From Candidatus Jorgensenbacteria bacterium RIFCSPLOWO2_01_FULL_45_25b (GTDB taxonomy: Bacteria; Patescibacteriota; Minisyncoccia; UBA6257; GWB1-50-10): DNA of 38,954 bases. This document shows positions 1 to 9,695 of the stretch, one piece after another. Below the pieces are notes generated by a model. It saw only the letters and a list, made by a program, of their open reading frames with translations. It was not told the DNA's origin and did no database searches. Made by a program: the position numbers and the translations under genes. The stretch spans positions 1 to 38,954 of the forward strand of contig MFKK01000004.1 in NCBI GenBank assembly GCA_001781035.1. Direction: 5' to 3'. Each line of letters begins with the position of its first letter. Within the stretch, counting starts at the first letter, position 1.

Positions 1-2
1 TA

Positions 3-1136
3 AACACCAGCGGGATCTCAACCTGTACCGGAACAACTCAAAAAGTCATTTGGGATAGCACGACAAGCAAGCTAACTTGCGGTACGGATCAAAATACAGG
101 TACTACGTACTCTGCTGGAACCGGCCTCTCGCTTGCTTCTGGAGTATTTTCAGCAAACACAACATATTTGCAGCGCCGCGTATCCGCCACCTGTGCAGTA
201 GGGTCCTCTATCCGCAGCATCGCGGAAGATGGAACTGTCACCTGTCAAACGGACAATACGGGTGCATCAACAATAAGCGCCGGAAACGTCTCCGCGGGCA
301 CCTTTGGATCTTTGACTGGAGGAGGAAATTATATGTTTAGCGGCAACGTCGGCATTGGCATAGCGACTCCTGGAGCAAAGTTGCACGTGCTTACTACTTC
401 CGGCAATTCCAGTATCTATACGGAAGCTCCCGCGGGAAGTTACGGATATGTAAGATACAAGAGCGGAACCCAATTATGGGATCTGGCTGTGAGAGACAAT
501 GAATACTCAAGCGGCTTCCAGTTTCGGTATGGTGGTAGCACGCCGCAAATGATAGTTCAACCAGGCGGCAACGTAGGTATTGGCATAAACCCTGCTTATA
601 AACTGGATGTGGTAAGCGGGGGCGCCACAACAGCGCGTTTCGGAACCGCGAGCGCGGACAAAATCGTTGTGGGAGGCGGAGCGGGAAAGATTGACGCGGG
701 CACCGTAGACCCGGTCTACACGATAGGCGGAAAACGATATGCGACCTACATGGCGGGCATGACAGGCGTGAAAGAAGAAACAACGGGAATTGCGACGATG
801 GCAAGAAACGAAGAAGGAATATATTCATACGTAATTGATTTCTTGAATCAGGAAAAAGGTTCGGATCTTTGGCTCTTTTCCAAAACCGCGAATCTGAAAG
901 AAAATTTTGCGGAGATGGTTGTCCTTCTCACGCCCGAGCTTGATAGCCGTGTATGGTACGAAAAAGACAAAAAAAATCTTCAGGTGAAGATATTCGGAAG
1001 GGCGTCTGAAGTTTCCGCGCCTTCTGAAGCTCATGTGAGTTACCGCCTCACCGCGCCCCGATTTGACTCGGAGGAATGGAGAAATACATCAGACGCGAAA
1101 TACGAAGGGTTTAATCTGGATAAATTATTAAAGTAG
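3..1136 (+). CDS. Surface/tail-fibre-like repeat protein, 5'-truncated by window start
   Basis: Frame 3 is open from position 3 and continuous with the 168..1136 ORF; NVGIGIATPGAKLHV and NVGIGINPAYKLDV repeats typical of tail-fibre/adhesin-like proteins. Confidence 0.75.
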   Translation, partial: NTSGISTCTGTTQKVIWDSTTSKLTCGTDQNTGTTYSAGTGLSLASGVFSANTTYLQRRVSATCAVGSSIRSIAEDGTVTCQTDNTGASTISAGNVSAGTFGSLTGGGNYMFSGNVGIGIATPGAKLHVLTTSGNSSIYTEAPAGSYGYVRYKSGTQLWDLAVRDNEYSSGFQFRYGGSTPQMIVQPGGNVGIGINPAYKLDVVSGGATTARFGTASADKIVVGGGAGKIDAGTVDPVYTIGGKRYATYMAGMTGVKEETTGIATMARNEEGIYSYVIDFLNQEKGSDLWLFSKTANLKENFAEMVVLLTPELDSRVWYEKDKKNLQVKIFGRASEVSAPSEAHVSYRLTAPRFDSEEWRNTSDAKYEGFNLDKLLK

Positions 1137-1146
1137 AAGAACAGAT

Positions 1147-1443
1147 ATGACAAAAAAAGCAACAAAGATAAGAAAAAATTCAGCGCACACATTTACTGTA
1201 GTGCTAGAAAATATCAATTCCAAGTTAGACCTTGTGCTTGATGGTCATCAAGTATTGGATAAGAAAATTACCGATTTACACGAAGAAGTGGGGGAATTCA
1301 AAGCAGAAGTAAGTTATAAATTTGATGTCGTGATAGATGAGCTACATATAATTCGGAATGAACTCAAGGAAAAAGTTGGGCGCGATGAGTTTGTGTTACT
1401 TGAAAAACGCGTCCGAGTACTGGAAAAAACGCAAAGCAGATAA
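1147..1443 (+). CDS. Small coiled-coil hypothetical protein
   Basis: 98-aa ORF between tightly spaced genes; charged heptad-like helices. Confidence 0.65.
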   Translation: MTKKATKIRKNSAHTFTVVLENINSKLDLVLDGHQVLDKKITDLHEEVGEFKAEVSYKFDVVIDELHIIRNELKEKVGRDEFVLLEKRVRVLEKTQSR

Positions 1444-1447
1444 TCGT

Positions 1448-2824
1448 ATGAAACAAAAAGCGATTCCACTGTTTGTTTTTATAATCCTGCTCACAATCGG
1501 AGCAGGGGTTTTGTATTCTAATTCCATGTTCGTGAAGAAAGAAACAAAAAAACAAACAATTGAACTTCCAAAAGGCGCGCAAACCTACCTCATTCAAAGC
1601 GCGAAGGCGTCAACTAATATCTACGAGGCAACCATAAACCCCCTGGATGTGAAAGTAGGAGATACGCAGACTATGGTTGTAAAGGCAAAAGCGGTGGAAT
1701 ATCCGATTGAAAGCGTGGTCGCGAACGTGGAAACAGACACGGGAATAAAAACATACAACTTAGAACTTTCAACCGGAAACTCGTCTGATGGTATCTGGGA
1801 AGGGGAGTGGGTTGTTCACGACACGCACTCAAAAACCTATCGCACCACATTTGTCGCGACAAATACAAACAAAGAAATTCAGGAAGTAACCTTGACCTGG
1901 ACAGACCCCTGCACTCCCGCGCCGGGAGGCAATTGGACGCTTGATAGCAACTGTTCTTTTACGGGAGTAAGCGGAGTGGATAATGGAAATGTCATCATAA
2001 ACAACGCTTCCCGCACCATGACAATTGAAGCAGGCGCCACCTTCGTGTGGAACCCTGGCAAGGAAATTCAAATTTCGGCGGGCACGACCGCGATTAACTC
2101 AACCGGAAAGTTAAAACAAGATTATCTCTGTATGACCGACGCGGATGGAGATGGATACCCACCCTCTCTCACTCAATCCGTATGTTCAACGGCAACTCCG
2201 ACGGCGCCAACCGTACGAAGAAATATTCTTGCAACAATTACCACAGTTGATTGCAATGACGGAAACGCGACATATACATCCTCGTGCGTAACTGATGGTG
2301 ATGGTGATGGAGTCACAGACGCAAGCGACTGCGCTTCTTCAGACAGCACAAAATGGCAATTTCTTATAGGATATACAAATTCCGATGGTGATGGATATGG
2401 CGTTGGAAGTTCACAAAGCGTCTGTTCGGGATCGGCTTTGCCCATGGGGTATGCTTCAGTTGGTGGGGATTGCTATGATACAAGCGCAGATGCGTATCCG
2501 GGAAGTGGATATACTTCCGTGAGCCCAAGAGGAGATGGAAGCTATGACTGGAACTGTAATGGAGTCGTTGATAAGTACCTGGATAATGTAACTTCATTAA
2601 GCCCGAACACTTGTTATGGTGGAAACTATGCCAATCTTGGTTATCTTATTAGTCCAACTCCAGCATGTGGTTCATCCGCCACAGCTATTATAAATGTATC
2701 ACTTTACAGTGATGCATTCTGTGTAGATTCAATGATGAGTTGTGGACCAGGTCCTTGTGGAACAGAAGGAGCGCTTTCTTATCGAACAGGATCAAACACT
2801 TCTTACACACAGCCGTGTAATTAA
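1448..2824 (+). CDS. Secreted protein with MopE-like/thrombospondin-3-like Ca-binding DGDGDG repeats
   Basis: N-terminal hydrophobic segment after MKQKAIPLFVFIILLTIGAG; DADGDGYPPS, DCNDGNATYTSSC, DGDGDGVTDASDC, NSDGDGYGVG, DWNCNGVVD motifs; start moved inward from the 1358 ORF start. Confidence 0.75.
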   Translation: MKQKAIPLFVFIILLTIGAGVLYSNSMFVKKETKKQTIELPKGAQTYLIQSAKASTNIYEATINPLDVKVGDTQTMVVKAKAVEYPIESVVANVETDTGIKTYNLELSTGNSSDGIWEGEWVVHDTHSKTYRTTFVATNTNKEIQEVTLTWTDPCTPAPGGNWTLDSNCSFTGVSGVDNGNVIINNASRTMTIEAGATFVWNPGKEIQISAGTTAINSTGKLKQDYLCMTDADGDGYPPSLTQSVCSTATPTAPTVRRNILATITTVDCNDGNATYTSSCVTDGDGDGVTDASDCASSDSTKWQFLIGYTNSDGDGYGVGSSQSVCSGSALPMGYASVGGDCYDTSADAYPGSGYTSVSPRGDGSYDWNCNGVVDKYLDNVTSLSPNTCYGGNYANLGYLISPTPACGSSATAIINVSLYSDAFCVDSMMSCGPGPCGTEGALSYRTGSNTSYTQPCN

Positions 2825-2846
2825 AATCTAAAAAAACACTATCGAG

Positions 2847-2891
2847 TATCGAGGTTGAACCTCGATATAGTTTCTATCGAAGTCGGACTTC
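2847..2891. repeat. Two short palindromes, TATCGAGGTT-G-AACCTCGATA and GAAGTC-G-GACTTC
   Basis: Exact inverted repeats read directly (2847-2867 and 2879-2891). Confidence 0.8.
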
Positions 2892-2929
2892 CTCGGCAAA
2901 GCGAAAAAATGAAAACACGGTAAACAACG

Positions 2930-3166
2930 ATGAAAATTATTTTTACCCATCACGCCGAGCTTAAAATAAGGCAAAGAAATATAGAAAAAGAACTGGTAAA
3001 AACAACTCTTGAAGATCCAGATTTCGTTACAGAAAGCCACGCTAATAGAAAACGAGCATATAAGAAATTCATAAAGAATTATCTAGAAGTTATATTCGTG
3101 TATGAACAGGGAACAATCGTTGTTCTCACGGCGCACTGGGTTGCAAAAATAAAGAAAACACCTTAA
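2930..3166 (+). CDS. DUF4258 (RelE-like) domain protein
   Basis: 78 aa; FTHHAELKIRQRNI... and EVIFVYEQGTIVVLTAHW pattern of DUF4258. Confidence 0.6.
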   Translation: MKIIFTHHAELKIRQRNIEKELVKTTLEDPDFVTESHANRKRAYKKFIKNYLEVIFVYEQGTIVVLTAHWVAKIKKTP

Positions 3167-3175
3167 TATAAAACT

Positions 3176-3403
3176 ATGAAAATAACATACGACGCAGAGG
3201 TAGATGTTCTGGATATCACGCTAAAAAAAGGAAAAGTAGCAAGAACCGTGGAAATTGCCCCCGAAGCGCTAATGGACCTAGATAGCAAGGGGGTCCCCCT
3301 CCATCTTGAGATTGTCGGGGCAAGCGAAAAAATCGGAAGAAAAAATTTTAGCGACGTAGTAGTAGGGAATAAAAATGTTCGTCTTTCCGCGTTTGTTTCA
3401 TAG
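3176..3403 (+). CDS. DUF2283 domain protein
   Basis: 75 aa; MKITYDAEVDVLDITLKKG...LDLDSKG-like pattern, paired with DUF4258. Confidence 0.6.
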   Translation: MKITYDAEVDVLDITLKKGKVARTVEIAPEALMDLDSKGVPLHLEIVGASEKIGRKNFSDVVVGNKNVRLSAFVS

Positions 3404-3418
3404 TTTTTACAGAATCAT

Positions 3419-3823
3419 ATGATGAAAGAAGGTAAAACAAACAAGATTCTTATAGCAATCATTATTCTCCTCGTTCTCGCGATTGGAGGAGTTGTCGGGT
3501 TTAAGTTTGTGAAAGGGGATGAATATCACGGGGTCTTTCTTCGCTCGGGAGACCTCTATTTTGGAAAACTCGTCCGTTTTCCGAGTTACGGTTTAAAGAG
3601 CGTCTACTTTGTTCAATCAAATCCGCAGAACAAGGAAACCCCTCTAAGCATTGAGCGTCTGGCAAATGTATTCTGGGGACCAGAAGACTTCCTGAAGATA
3701 AACAAAAATGAAATAATCTGGACGGCGAAGTTGGGAAAAGAGAGCGACGTTCTGCGTCTTATAAAAACGAATCCGAATCTAACTCAACAGCTTCCGCAAC
3801 AGGAAAAGCCGTCTGACGAATAA
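3419..3823 (+). CDS. Hypothetical membrane-anchored protein
   Basis: N-terminal TM (ILIAIIILLVLAIGGVVGF), soluble C-terminus; intact ORF ending before a terminator. Confidence 0.65.
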   Translation: MMKEGKTNKILIAIIILLVLAIGGVVGFKFVKGDEYHGVFLRSGDLYFGKLVRFPSYGLKSVYFVQSNPQNKETPLSIERLANVFWGPEDFLKINKNEIIWTAKLGKESDVLRLIKTNPNLTQQLPQQEKPSDE

Positions 3824-3832
3824 AAGAGTGAA

Positions 3833-3873
3833 TAAACAAACGACCGCGTCACTAAGACGCGGTCGTTTGTTTA
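3833..3873 (+). terminator. Long perfect hairpin terminator
   Basis: TAAACAAACGACCGCGTC-ACTAA-GACGCGGTCGTTTGTTTA, 18-bp perfect stem. Confidence 0.8.
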
Positions 3874-3903
3874 TGAGCGTGTTTCTTTTATCTTAATTTT
3901 GAT

Positions 3904-4335
3904 ATGATTAGAGAAATGAAAAAAGATGCCGGACAGATAACCCTGCCCTTCGTTCTTTTAATCGGAGGAATCATTGTGGAAATCGCGCTTGCGGGAGTAT
4001 TCGTCTCATACTTAAGAAGTATTTCAAATCTGGGAGAAAGATTGAGTGTAAAAGCGGGAGAGGCGGCATATTCCGGCATTCAGGACGCGATGGTGAGAAT
4101 AGCCCAAAACAAAGAACTGGGAAACAGCTCATACGAACTGATGGTTGGAGAAGACAAGACCGAAGTTACGATTACAAAGACGGACAATCCGGCAGATGGA
4201 GCGTACGCATATGTAATAGATTCGCTGGGAATCTCCGGTAGTAGAAGAAAAAAGCTTCAAGGAGTGCTTATCGTGGATAAGATAACGGGGAGGGCAAAAC
4301 TAGACTCAACAAAAGAAGTAAAAGTATCAAACTAA
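3904..4335 (+). CDS. Pilin/PilX-like membrane protein
   Basis: N-terminal hydrophobic helix (ITLPFVLLIGGIIVEIALAGVFVSYL), directly upstream of a PilM/PilN-like gene. Confidence 0.5.
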   Translation: MIREMKKDAGQITLPFVLLIGGIIVEIALAGVFVSYLRSISNLGERLSVKAGEAAYSGIQDAMVRIAQNKELGNSSYELMVGEDKTEVTITKTDNPADGAYAYVIDSLGISGSRRKKLQGVLIVDKITGRAKLDSTKEVKVSN

Positions 4336-4338
4336 CCT

Positions 4339-5835
4339 ATGGGGAAGATAAAAAACGGTTTTCAGGAGCTTATAAAAAAACTCTCTTCCGACCCGGAGGT
4401 GGGAGGGCTTGAAATTCGCGACCTCTCGCTTCAGTACGCGAATATCAAAAAAGGGAAGGTGGAAAATTTCTCGGTACGCCTTCCGCAAGGAGTGATGGAA
4501 GAAGGAATTATAAAAGAAAGAGAAAAGCTTGTAGAATATCTGCTTCAGCTCCACGACATGATAGCTCCGAAAGAGAGAGGGAGGGTAATCAAAGTAACGA
4601 CATCTCTTCAGGCATCAATCATATACACGCAAAGTTTCAAAATCCCTCTTGTGGCGCAAGAAAAAATGGAAGAGTCGGCAAGCCTAAACCTTCAGGTGAT
4701 ATCGCCGATTGAGGCGGAAAAAGCCTGCATGAGCTGGCAGAAAATAGGTGAGGCGCAAACCGAACAGGAGCTCTTAGGGGCGTTTGTTGAGAAAAAAAGT
4801 GTTATGGATATTCAAAAAACGCTTGATGAAGCAAACTTTTATCCGGTGGTCTTTGAATTTTCGGCTCTCGGAATCGCCCGCCTCTTAAAAACGCTGGAAG
4901 GTGTCTCAAAAGAACGGGCGCTGGTCTTGGAAATATCTCCCGAAGGCATGGATTTTCTGATAGTGAAAAATGGAGAGCTTTATTTTGACTACTTCGTCTC
5001 GTGGAAAAAAATACAAAAAGAGAGTCCGCAAATCACGCAAGAGATGTTTGAGGAAAATATCACTCGGGAGGTGCGAAAGGTTTCAAACTTCGCCCTAAAC
5101 AGAGTCGGCGGAAATATTGACGAAGTATTATATTTGGCTCCGGGAATGGAAGCGCAGGTTCAGGCAATTCTAGAAAAAAACCCGGGAGTAAAGGCTAAAC
5201 CTCTCGTCTTTCCCGAACACGCCTCGCTTGGTCCAACATGGTACGCGACAATCGGATCCGCCCTTAGAAGAGATTCGCTTCTAAAAAAAGAGCAGGGAAT
5301 AAACCTTGGGCCCGAAACGCTTGAAAAAGCTCTTTTTGAAGAAAGGCTGGTGAATTTTGGGAGAATGTGGAGAAATATTATAGCAACAACACTCGGAGCC
5401 TTTCTTTTGCTGTATGGCGCGCTCGCGGTCGCGCTCGTCGCGCAGTCAAAGGAAGCAGACCTTCGTCTTGGAGAATTTACGACGCAAAATCGGAAGCTGG
5501 AGCTGGAGGCTTTGGAACATCGGGCGAATGAATTTAACTCGCTTGTCCGATACATCGGGAAAATAAAAGAAGAAAAAAGAGACAAGTCTTTAATGTTAAA
5601 AAAGATTCTGGAACTTGCGGATAACAACGGCGTTTTTATAAATTCTCTTACTATAAACAAGGAAGGAAACGTGCAAGTAACAGGAAGCGGAGCAAGTCAC
5701 AATACGGTAGTAAGCTTCAAGGGTATTGTCGCGAAAGAATCCGATGTGGAAAAAGTAGAGCTTCCGCTCTCAAGAATAACGGTTTCGGAAGATAACGCGG
5801 TAACATTCGCCTTAAGCCTCAAGATAAAAGACTAA
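4339..5835 (+). CDS. Type IV pilus assembly protein, PilM-like N-terminus fused to PilN-like C-terminus
   Basis: Actin-like PilM-type N-terminal region, then one TM (IIATTLGAFLLLYGALAVALV), coiled coil and PilN-like domain (ILELADNNGVFINSLTINKEGNVQVTGSG). Confidence 0.6.
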   Translation: MGKIKNGFQELIKKLSSDPEVGGLEIRDLSLQYANIKKGKVENFSVRLPQGVMEEGIIKEREKLVEYLLQLHDMIAPKERGRVIKVTTSLQASIIYTQSFKIPLVAQEKMEESASLNLQVISPIEAEKACMSWQKIGEAQTEQELLGAFVEKKSVMDIQKTLDEANFYPVVFEFSALGIARLLKTLEGVSKERALVLEISPEGMDFLIVKNGELYFDYFVSWKKIQKESPQITQEMFEENITREVRKVSNFALNRVGGNIDEVLYLAPGMEAQVQAILEKNPGVKAKPLVFPEHASLGPTWYATIGSALRRDSLLKKEQGINLGPETLEKALFEERLVNFGRMWRNIIATTLGAFLLLYGALAVALVAQSKEADLRLGEFTTQNRKLELEALEHRANEFNSLVRYIGKIKEEKRDKSLMLKKILELADNNGVFINSLTINKEGNVQVTGSGASHNTVVSFKGIVAKESDVEKVELPLSRITVSEDNAVTFALSLKIKD

Positions 5836-6373
5836 AAAGTTCGTGCTCCTGAATAATGGTCTGAAAAACCGCCTCAAGCTCCAAAAGCTTATGAGAGGAA
5901 ATAAGCTGAAGAACAATCTCCTCCGCCTTTTTACGAACTCGCGCCTCCTTGTCGCGAATACCGATGCGAAGCCGTGAAAAATTTGAGGTATGAAAAGCGG
6001 AAATGACGGAAGTAACTCCTCGATGCCCTGCGGAACGCTTTCCGAATGCAAACTGATACTCTCCAAGCGGAAGGTCAGAATCGTCATGAACGAGAAGAAA
6101 ATGTTCCGTTTGCTCTTCGGCAACGATTTCCGAAACCGCCCTCCCGGACTGATTCATGTATGTTGTAGGAAATATGAAGGAGACGCCGGAAGGAGAAAGA
6201 ATAATGCGAGAATAAAGCCCGCTACGGCGACGAAAGGAAGAGAGGTTTGATTGTTGAAGAAGATACTGCAAAAAAAGAAGCCCGGCGTTATGGTAAGTAT
6301 GTTGATATTCGGGGCCGGGATTGCCAAGCCCCATAACAAAGCGAATATCTCCAACCTTGAATTTCTTGTCCAT
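5819..6373 (-). CDS. pth: Peptidyl-tRNA hydrolase
   Basis: MGLGNPGPEYQHTYHNAG, TYMNQSGRAV, LLVHDDSDLPLG, GHRGVTSVI, RLRIGI motifs; start at internal M. Confidence 0.9.
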   Translation of the reverse strand: MDKKFKVGDIRFVMGLGNPGPEYQHTYHNAGLLFLQYLLQQSNLSSFRRRSGLYSRIILSPSGVSFIFPTTYMNQSGRAVSEIVAEEQTEHFLLVHDDSDLPLGEYQFAFGKRSAGHRGVTSVISAFHTSNFSRLRIGIRDKEARVRKKAEEIVLQLISSHKLLELEAVFQTIIQEHELFSLLS

Positions 6374-6427
6374 AGTTTGTAGAATATACAAGTACATTGT
6401 AACCCGTAATGCGGGAAGTTGTAAAAA

Positions 6428-7006
6428 ATGAAAAAACCCTCAAGCAGAACAAAAAAAGCAATAGTTCGCGGAATCGCGTGGTCTTTTTTTGAAATTGTGG
6501 AAACGCTCGCGATTTCACTCGCGGCGGTCTTTTTGGTAAGAACATTTATCGCCCAGCCTTTTCTTGTGAGTGGCTCCAGTATGCAGCCAAGCTTTTATGA
6601 CGGGAATTATCTTCTTGTGGATGAGGTCACATATCGGCTTCGTAATCCGGAGCGAGGAGAGGTCGCGGTCTTTAAATATCCGGGAAACCATCGGTCGTTT
6701 TACATAAAACGGGTAATTGGTTTGCCTGGCGAAACGGTAGAAATAAGAAGCGGGAAGGTTCGTGTGAAAAAGGAAGGCGAAGAGAAAAAAATAATTGAAG
6801 AAGAATATATCACCCCCGCATGGACTTCGGGTTCCATGGAACTGGAGCTTGGGGAAGGCGAATACTTTGTGATGGGAGATAACAGAAATTTTAGTTTTGA
6901 TTCCAGAAGTTGGGGGCCGGTAAAAAAATCAGAATTGATAGGAATGGTTCGTCTGCGCCTCTGGCCGGTTAACAAAGTGATGGCGTTCACCGCGCCAGCC
7001 TACTAA
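6428..7006 (+). CDS. lepB: Signal peptidase I
   Basis: SGSSMQPSF catalytic Ser, FYIKRVIGLPGE Lys, GDNRNFSFDSRSWGPV box. Confidence 0.92.
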   Translation: MKKPSSRTKKAIVRGIAWSFFEIVETLAISLAAVFLVRTFIAQPFLVSGSSMQPSFYDGNYLLVDEVTYRLRNPERGEVAVFKYPGNHRSFYIKRVIGLPGETVEIRSGKVRVKKEGEEKKIIEEEYITPAWTSGSMELELGEGEYFVMGDNRNFSFDSRSWGPVKKSELIGMVRLRLWPVNKVMAFTAPAY

Positions 7007-7011
7007 TACTC

Positions 7012-8346
7012 ATGCCTATAAAAAACTCAAAACAAAAAAAGAAGAAAAAAGATAACATTGAAAAAGAGCCAAAAGAAAAAAAAGAACCTGCTTTCCAGAC
7101 AGTCCGAGGGATGCACGACATTCTTCCCAAAGATGAAGACCGCTGGAAAGCGATATGGAATATAGGAGAGAAGATGAGCGAGCTGTACGATTTCTCCCTT
7201 ATTGAGACTCCCATTCTTGAGTCTGCCGCTCTTTTTGAGGCTGGTATTGGTGTTGGAACCGATATTGTGGAAAAAGAAATGTTCTCCTTTAAAACAAAGG
7301 GGGATGAGGTGGTCGTTCTGCGCCCCGAGGGCACCGCGCCGGTCATGAGAAGCTATATCCAGCACCACCTTGGACGCTTCTCCTCTCCTCTGAAGGTCTA
7401 CTACGTCGGGCAAATGTTTCGGTATGAAAAACCGCAGGCGGGAAGATATCGCGCCTTTCATCAATGGGGCTTTGAAACAATCGGGGAGGGAGACCCGTTT
7501 TACGACGCGCAGACGATTCTTTTAGCCGTAAACTTCTTAAAAGAGCTTGGCATAAAAAACGTTACCTTAAAAATCAACACGGTCGGGTGCAGGGTTTGCA
7601 GACCGAATTACAGAAAAAAACTCCTGGCGTACTACAAGGGAGAAAAAAAACACCTTTGCGCGGATTGCCTGCGGAGATACGAAAAAAATCCGATGCGCCT
7701 TCTGGATTGCAAAGAAGAAGAGTGTAAAAAAATGAGAGAAGATGCTCCGATTATACTGGATCACCTGTGCCAAAGCTGTAATGGGCACATGAAAGAAGTG
7801 CTTGAGCTTGTGGAAGAGAACGGATTGGAATACGAGCCGGATCCATATCTTGTTCGGGGGCTTGATTATTACAATCGGACGGTGTTTGAACTTATTGCGA
7901 AAGATAGCGCGGGATTCGCCCTCGCGGGAGGAGGAAGGTATGACTACTTGGGAGAGCTTGTGGGCGGTCGGATGATACCGGCAGTCGGCGTCTCGTTGGG
8001 AATGGAGCGGCTGGTGGAGTATATGGAAGAGAAGAAGATTTTTGTAAAGGCAAAGAAAAAACCGGGAGTTTTCTTTGTCATTATAGGAGATCCCGCAAAA
8101 AAAGTCGGGTTTCGGCTGATACACAAACTCCGCGAATCAAACATGCGGGTATTGGAGGCGGTTGGAAAAAAATCCCTGAAGGCACAACTGAAAGCGGCAA
8201 ATAGGGCGGGAACGGAACTGGCGCTTATGCTTGGCCAAAAAGAATGTTTTGAGGAAACGGTGATTATTCGGGATATGCGTACGGGAGTTCAGGAAACCGT
8301 GCTCGCCGAAAAAATAATTGAAGAAACAAAGAAAAGATTACGCTAA
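7012..8346 (+). CDS. hisS: Histidyl-tRNA synthetase
   Basis: RGMHDILP, LRPEGTAPVMR, MFRYEKPQAGRYRAFHQWG, GGGRYDYL motifs. Confidence 0.95.
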   Translation: MPIKNSKQKKKKKDNIEKEPKEKKEPAFQTVRGMHDILPKDEDRWKAIWNIGEKMSELYDFSLIETPILESAALFEAGIGVGTDIVEKEMFSFKTKGDEVVVLRPEGTAPVMRSYIQHHLGRFSSPLKVYYVGQMFRYEKPQAGRYRAFHQWGFETIGEGDPFYDAQTILLAVNFLKELGIKNVTLKINTVGCRVCRPNYRKKLLAYYKGEKKHLCADCLRRYEKNPMRLLDCKEEECKKMREDAPIILDHLCQSCNGHMKEVLELVEENGLEYEPDPYLVRGLDYYNRTVFELIAKDSAGFALAGGGRYDYLGELVGGRMIPAVGVSLGMERLVEYMEEKKIFVKAKKKPGVFFVIIGDPAKKVGFRLIHKLRESNMRVLEAVGKKSLKAQLKAANRAGTELALMLGQKECFEETVIIRDMRTGVQETVLAEKIIEETKKRLR

Positions 8347-8476
8347 ATGTCTAATTCCTAATTCCTAATTACTAATCAATGACTCAAGCGCCAATGTTCA
8401 AATATTTACTTATTAATCATTGGGTCATTCAATTATTGGCACTTTATTAGAAATTAGATATTAGACATTAGAAATT
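8347..8476. repeat. Intergenic inverted-repeat region built of 7-nt-period (CTAATNN)/(ATTAGNN) units
   Basis: 5' side CTAATTC CTAATTC CTAATTA CTAAT; 3' side ATTAGAA ATTAGAT ATTAGAC ATTAGAA ATTA; AATGTCTAAT opposite ATTAGACATT. Confidence 0.7.
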
Positions 8477-8887
8477 ATGTCTGATTGTCTATTCTGCGGT
8501 ATTGTTAAAAAAGAAATTCCGGCGCGTCTGGTGTGCGAAGATGAATGCGGGGTAGCGTTCCTTGATGTTAATCCACGCTCGGAAGGGCATGTGATGGTGA
8601 TTCCAAAAACACACGTGGAAACAATTCTTGAATTGCCGGATGAAGAAGTAGGAAATCTCTTCAGATTGGTAAAAAGAATAACAAAGCAATTAAAAGAAGC
8701 TCTCTCGCCCGACGGCTTTACTTTTGGAATCAATCATGGTACAAATGCGGGACAGGTCGTGCGCCACTTGCATATTCATGTCATTCCAAGATATAAAGGA
8801 GACGGAGGGAAATCTATCCATAGTGTGGTTGATAATCCGCCCAAAGTATCGTTAGAAGAAACACTCACAAAAATTCTAAAGGCTTAG
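8477..8887 (+). CDS. HIT family nucleotide-binding/hydrolase protein
   Basis: CLFCGI Zn motif, HLHIHVIPR HIT triad. Confidence 0.95.
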   Translation: MSDCLFCGIVKKEIPARLVCEDECGVAFLDVNPRSEGHVMVIPKTHVETILELPDEEVGNLFRLVKRITKQLKEALSPDGFTFGINHGTNAGQVVRHLHIHVIPRYKGDGGKSIHSVVDNPPKVSLEETLTKILKA

Positions 8888-8935
8888 AAATTAGAAATTT
8901 AGAGATTAGAGATTAGGATTTAGAGATTAATATAT
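8887..8935. repeat. 7-nt-period ATTAGAG-type tandem array
   Basis: ATTAGAG ATTAGAG ATTAGGA TTTAGAG ATTA read directly. Confidence 0.7.
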
Positions 8936-9151
8936 ATGCCCATACAATCACGAAGAAAAGAAGGAGAAAGCACGGGGTCGTTTCTTTATCGTTTCAGCAA
9001 GAAGGTGAAGCAGAGCGGAATCGTAAAGGAAGCGAAGAAGAGAAGATTTAAGGAACGGCCGACAAATCGGAGAAAGAAACGCCTCTCCGCCCTGTATCGC
9101 GTGGAGAAAGAAAAAGAGCTGGAGAAGAAGAAAAAATACGGCTTCGCGTAA
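8936..9151 (+). CDS. rpsU: Ribosomal protein bS21
   Basis: 71 aa, basic; GSFLYRFSKKVKQSGIVKEAKKRRFKERPTNRRKKRLSAL. Confidence 0.8.
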   Translation: MPIQSRRKEGESTGSFLYRFSKKVKQSGIVKEAKKRRFKERPTNRRKKRLSALYRVEKEKELEKKKKYGFA

Positions 9152-9159
9152 TACGGCGT

Positions 9160-9618
9160 ATGTCTCTGAAAATAAAGCTTCTTGAAGATCTAAAAGAATC
9201 TCAAAAAAAGAAGGAGGGAGCGAAAGTAGACACGCTCCGTCTTTTTTTATCATGCGTCCAAAATTATGAAATTGAAAAAAGAGGCAGGGGAGAGGGAGGA
9301 GAGCTTTCTTCGGAAGAAGTGGAACAGGTCTTGAAGAAAGAGATTAAGAAACGCAAGGAGGCGATTCTGCTCTACAGAAAAGGGGAGAGAGAAGACCTCG
9401 CGAAAAAAGAAGAAGAGGAACTGCGAATATTAGAAGCATACGCTCCGCCGGAAATGGAAAGAGGGGAGATAGAAAAGCTGGTGGAAAAGGCAATAGAAAT
9501 TATTCGCCCCGAAAGCCCGAAAGATTTTGGAAAAGTGATGAGCGAGGTGATGAAGATGGCGGAAGGGAGAGCGGACGGAAAACTGGTAAGCGAACTCCTT
9601 AAAGAAAAACTCAAATAA
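9160..9618 (+). CDS. yqeY: GatB/YqeY domain-containing protein
   Basis: KKRKEAILLYRKGEREDLAKKEEEELRILEAYAPPEM, DFGKVMSEVM...GRADGKLVSELLK. Confidence 0.92.
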   Translation: MSLKIKLLEDLKESQKKKEGAKVDTLRLFLSCVQNYEIEKRGRGEGGELSSEEVEQVLKKEIKKRKEAILLYRKGEREDLAKKEEEELRILEAYAPPEMERGEIEKLVEKAIEIIRPESPKDFGKVMSEVMKMAEGRADGKLVSELLKEKLK

Positions 9619-9653
9619 CAAACAGTCCCGCCGAGGCGGGACTGTTTGTTTTT
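9617..9653 (+). terminator. Rho-independent terminator
   Basis: AACAAACAGTCCCGCC-GA-GGCGGGACTGTTTGTT + T-run. Confidence 0.9.
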
Positions 9654-9695
9654 GGCAACGCGTATCTGATAGGATGGGTAAGCGTAGAAATATAT

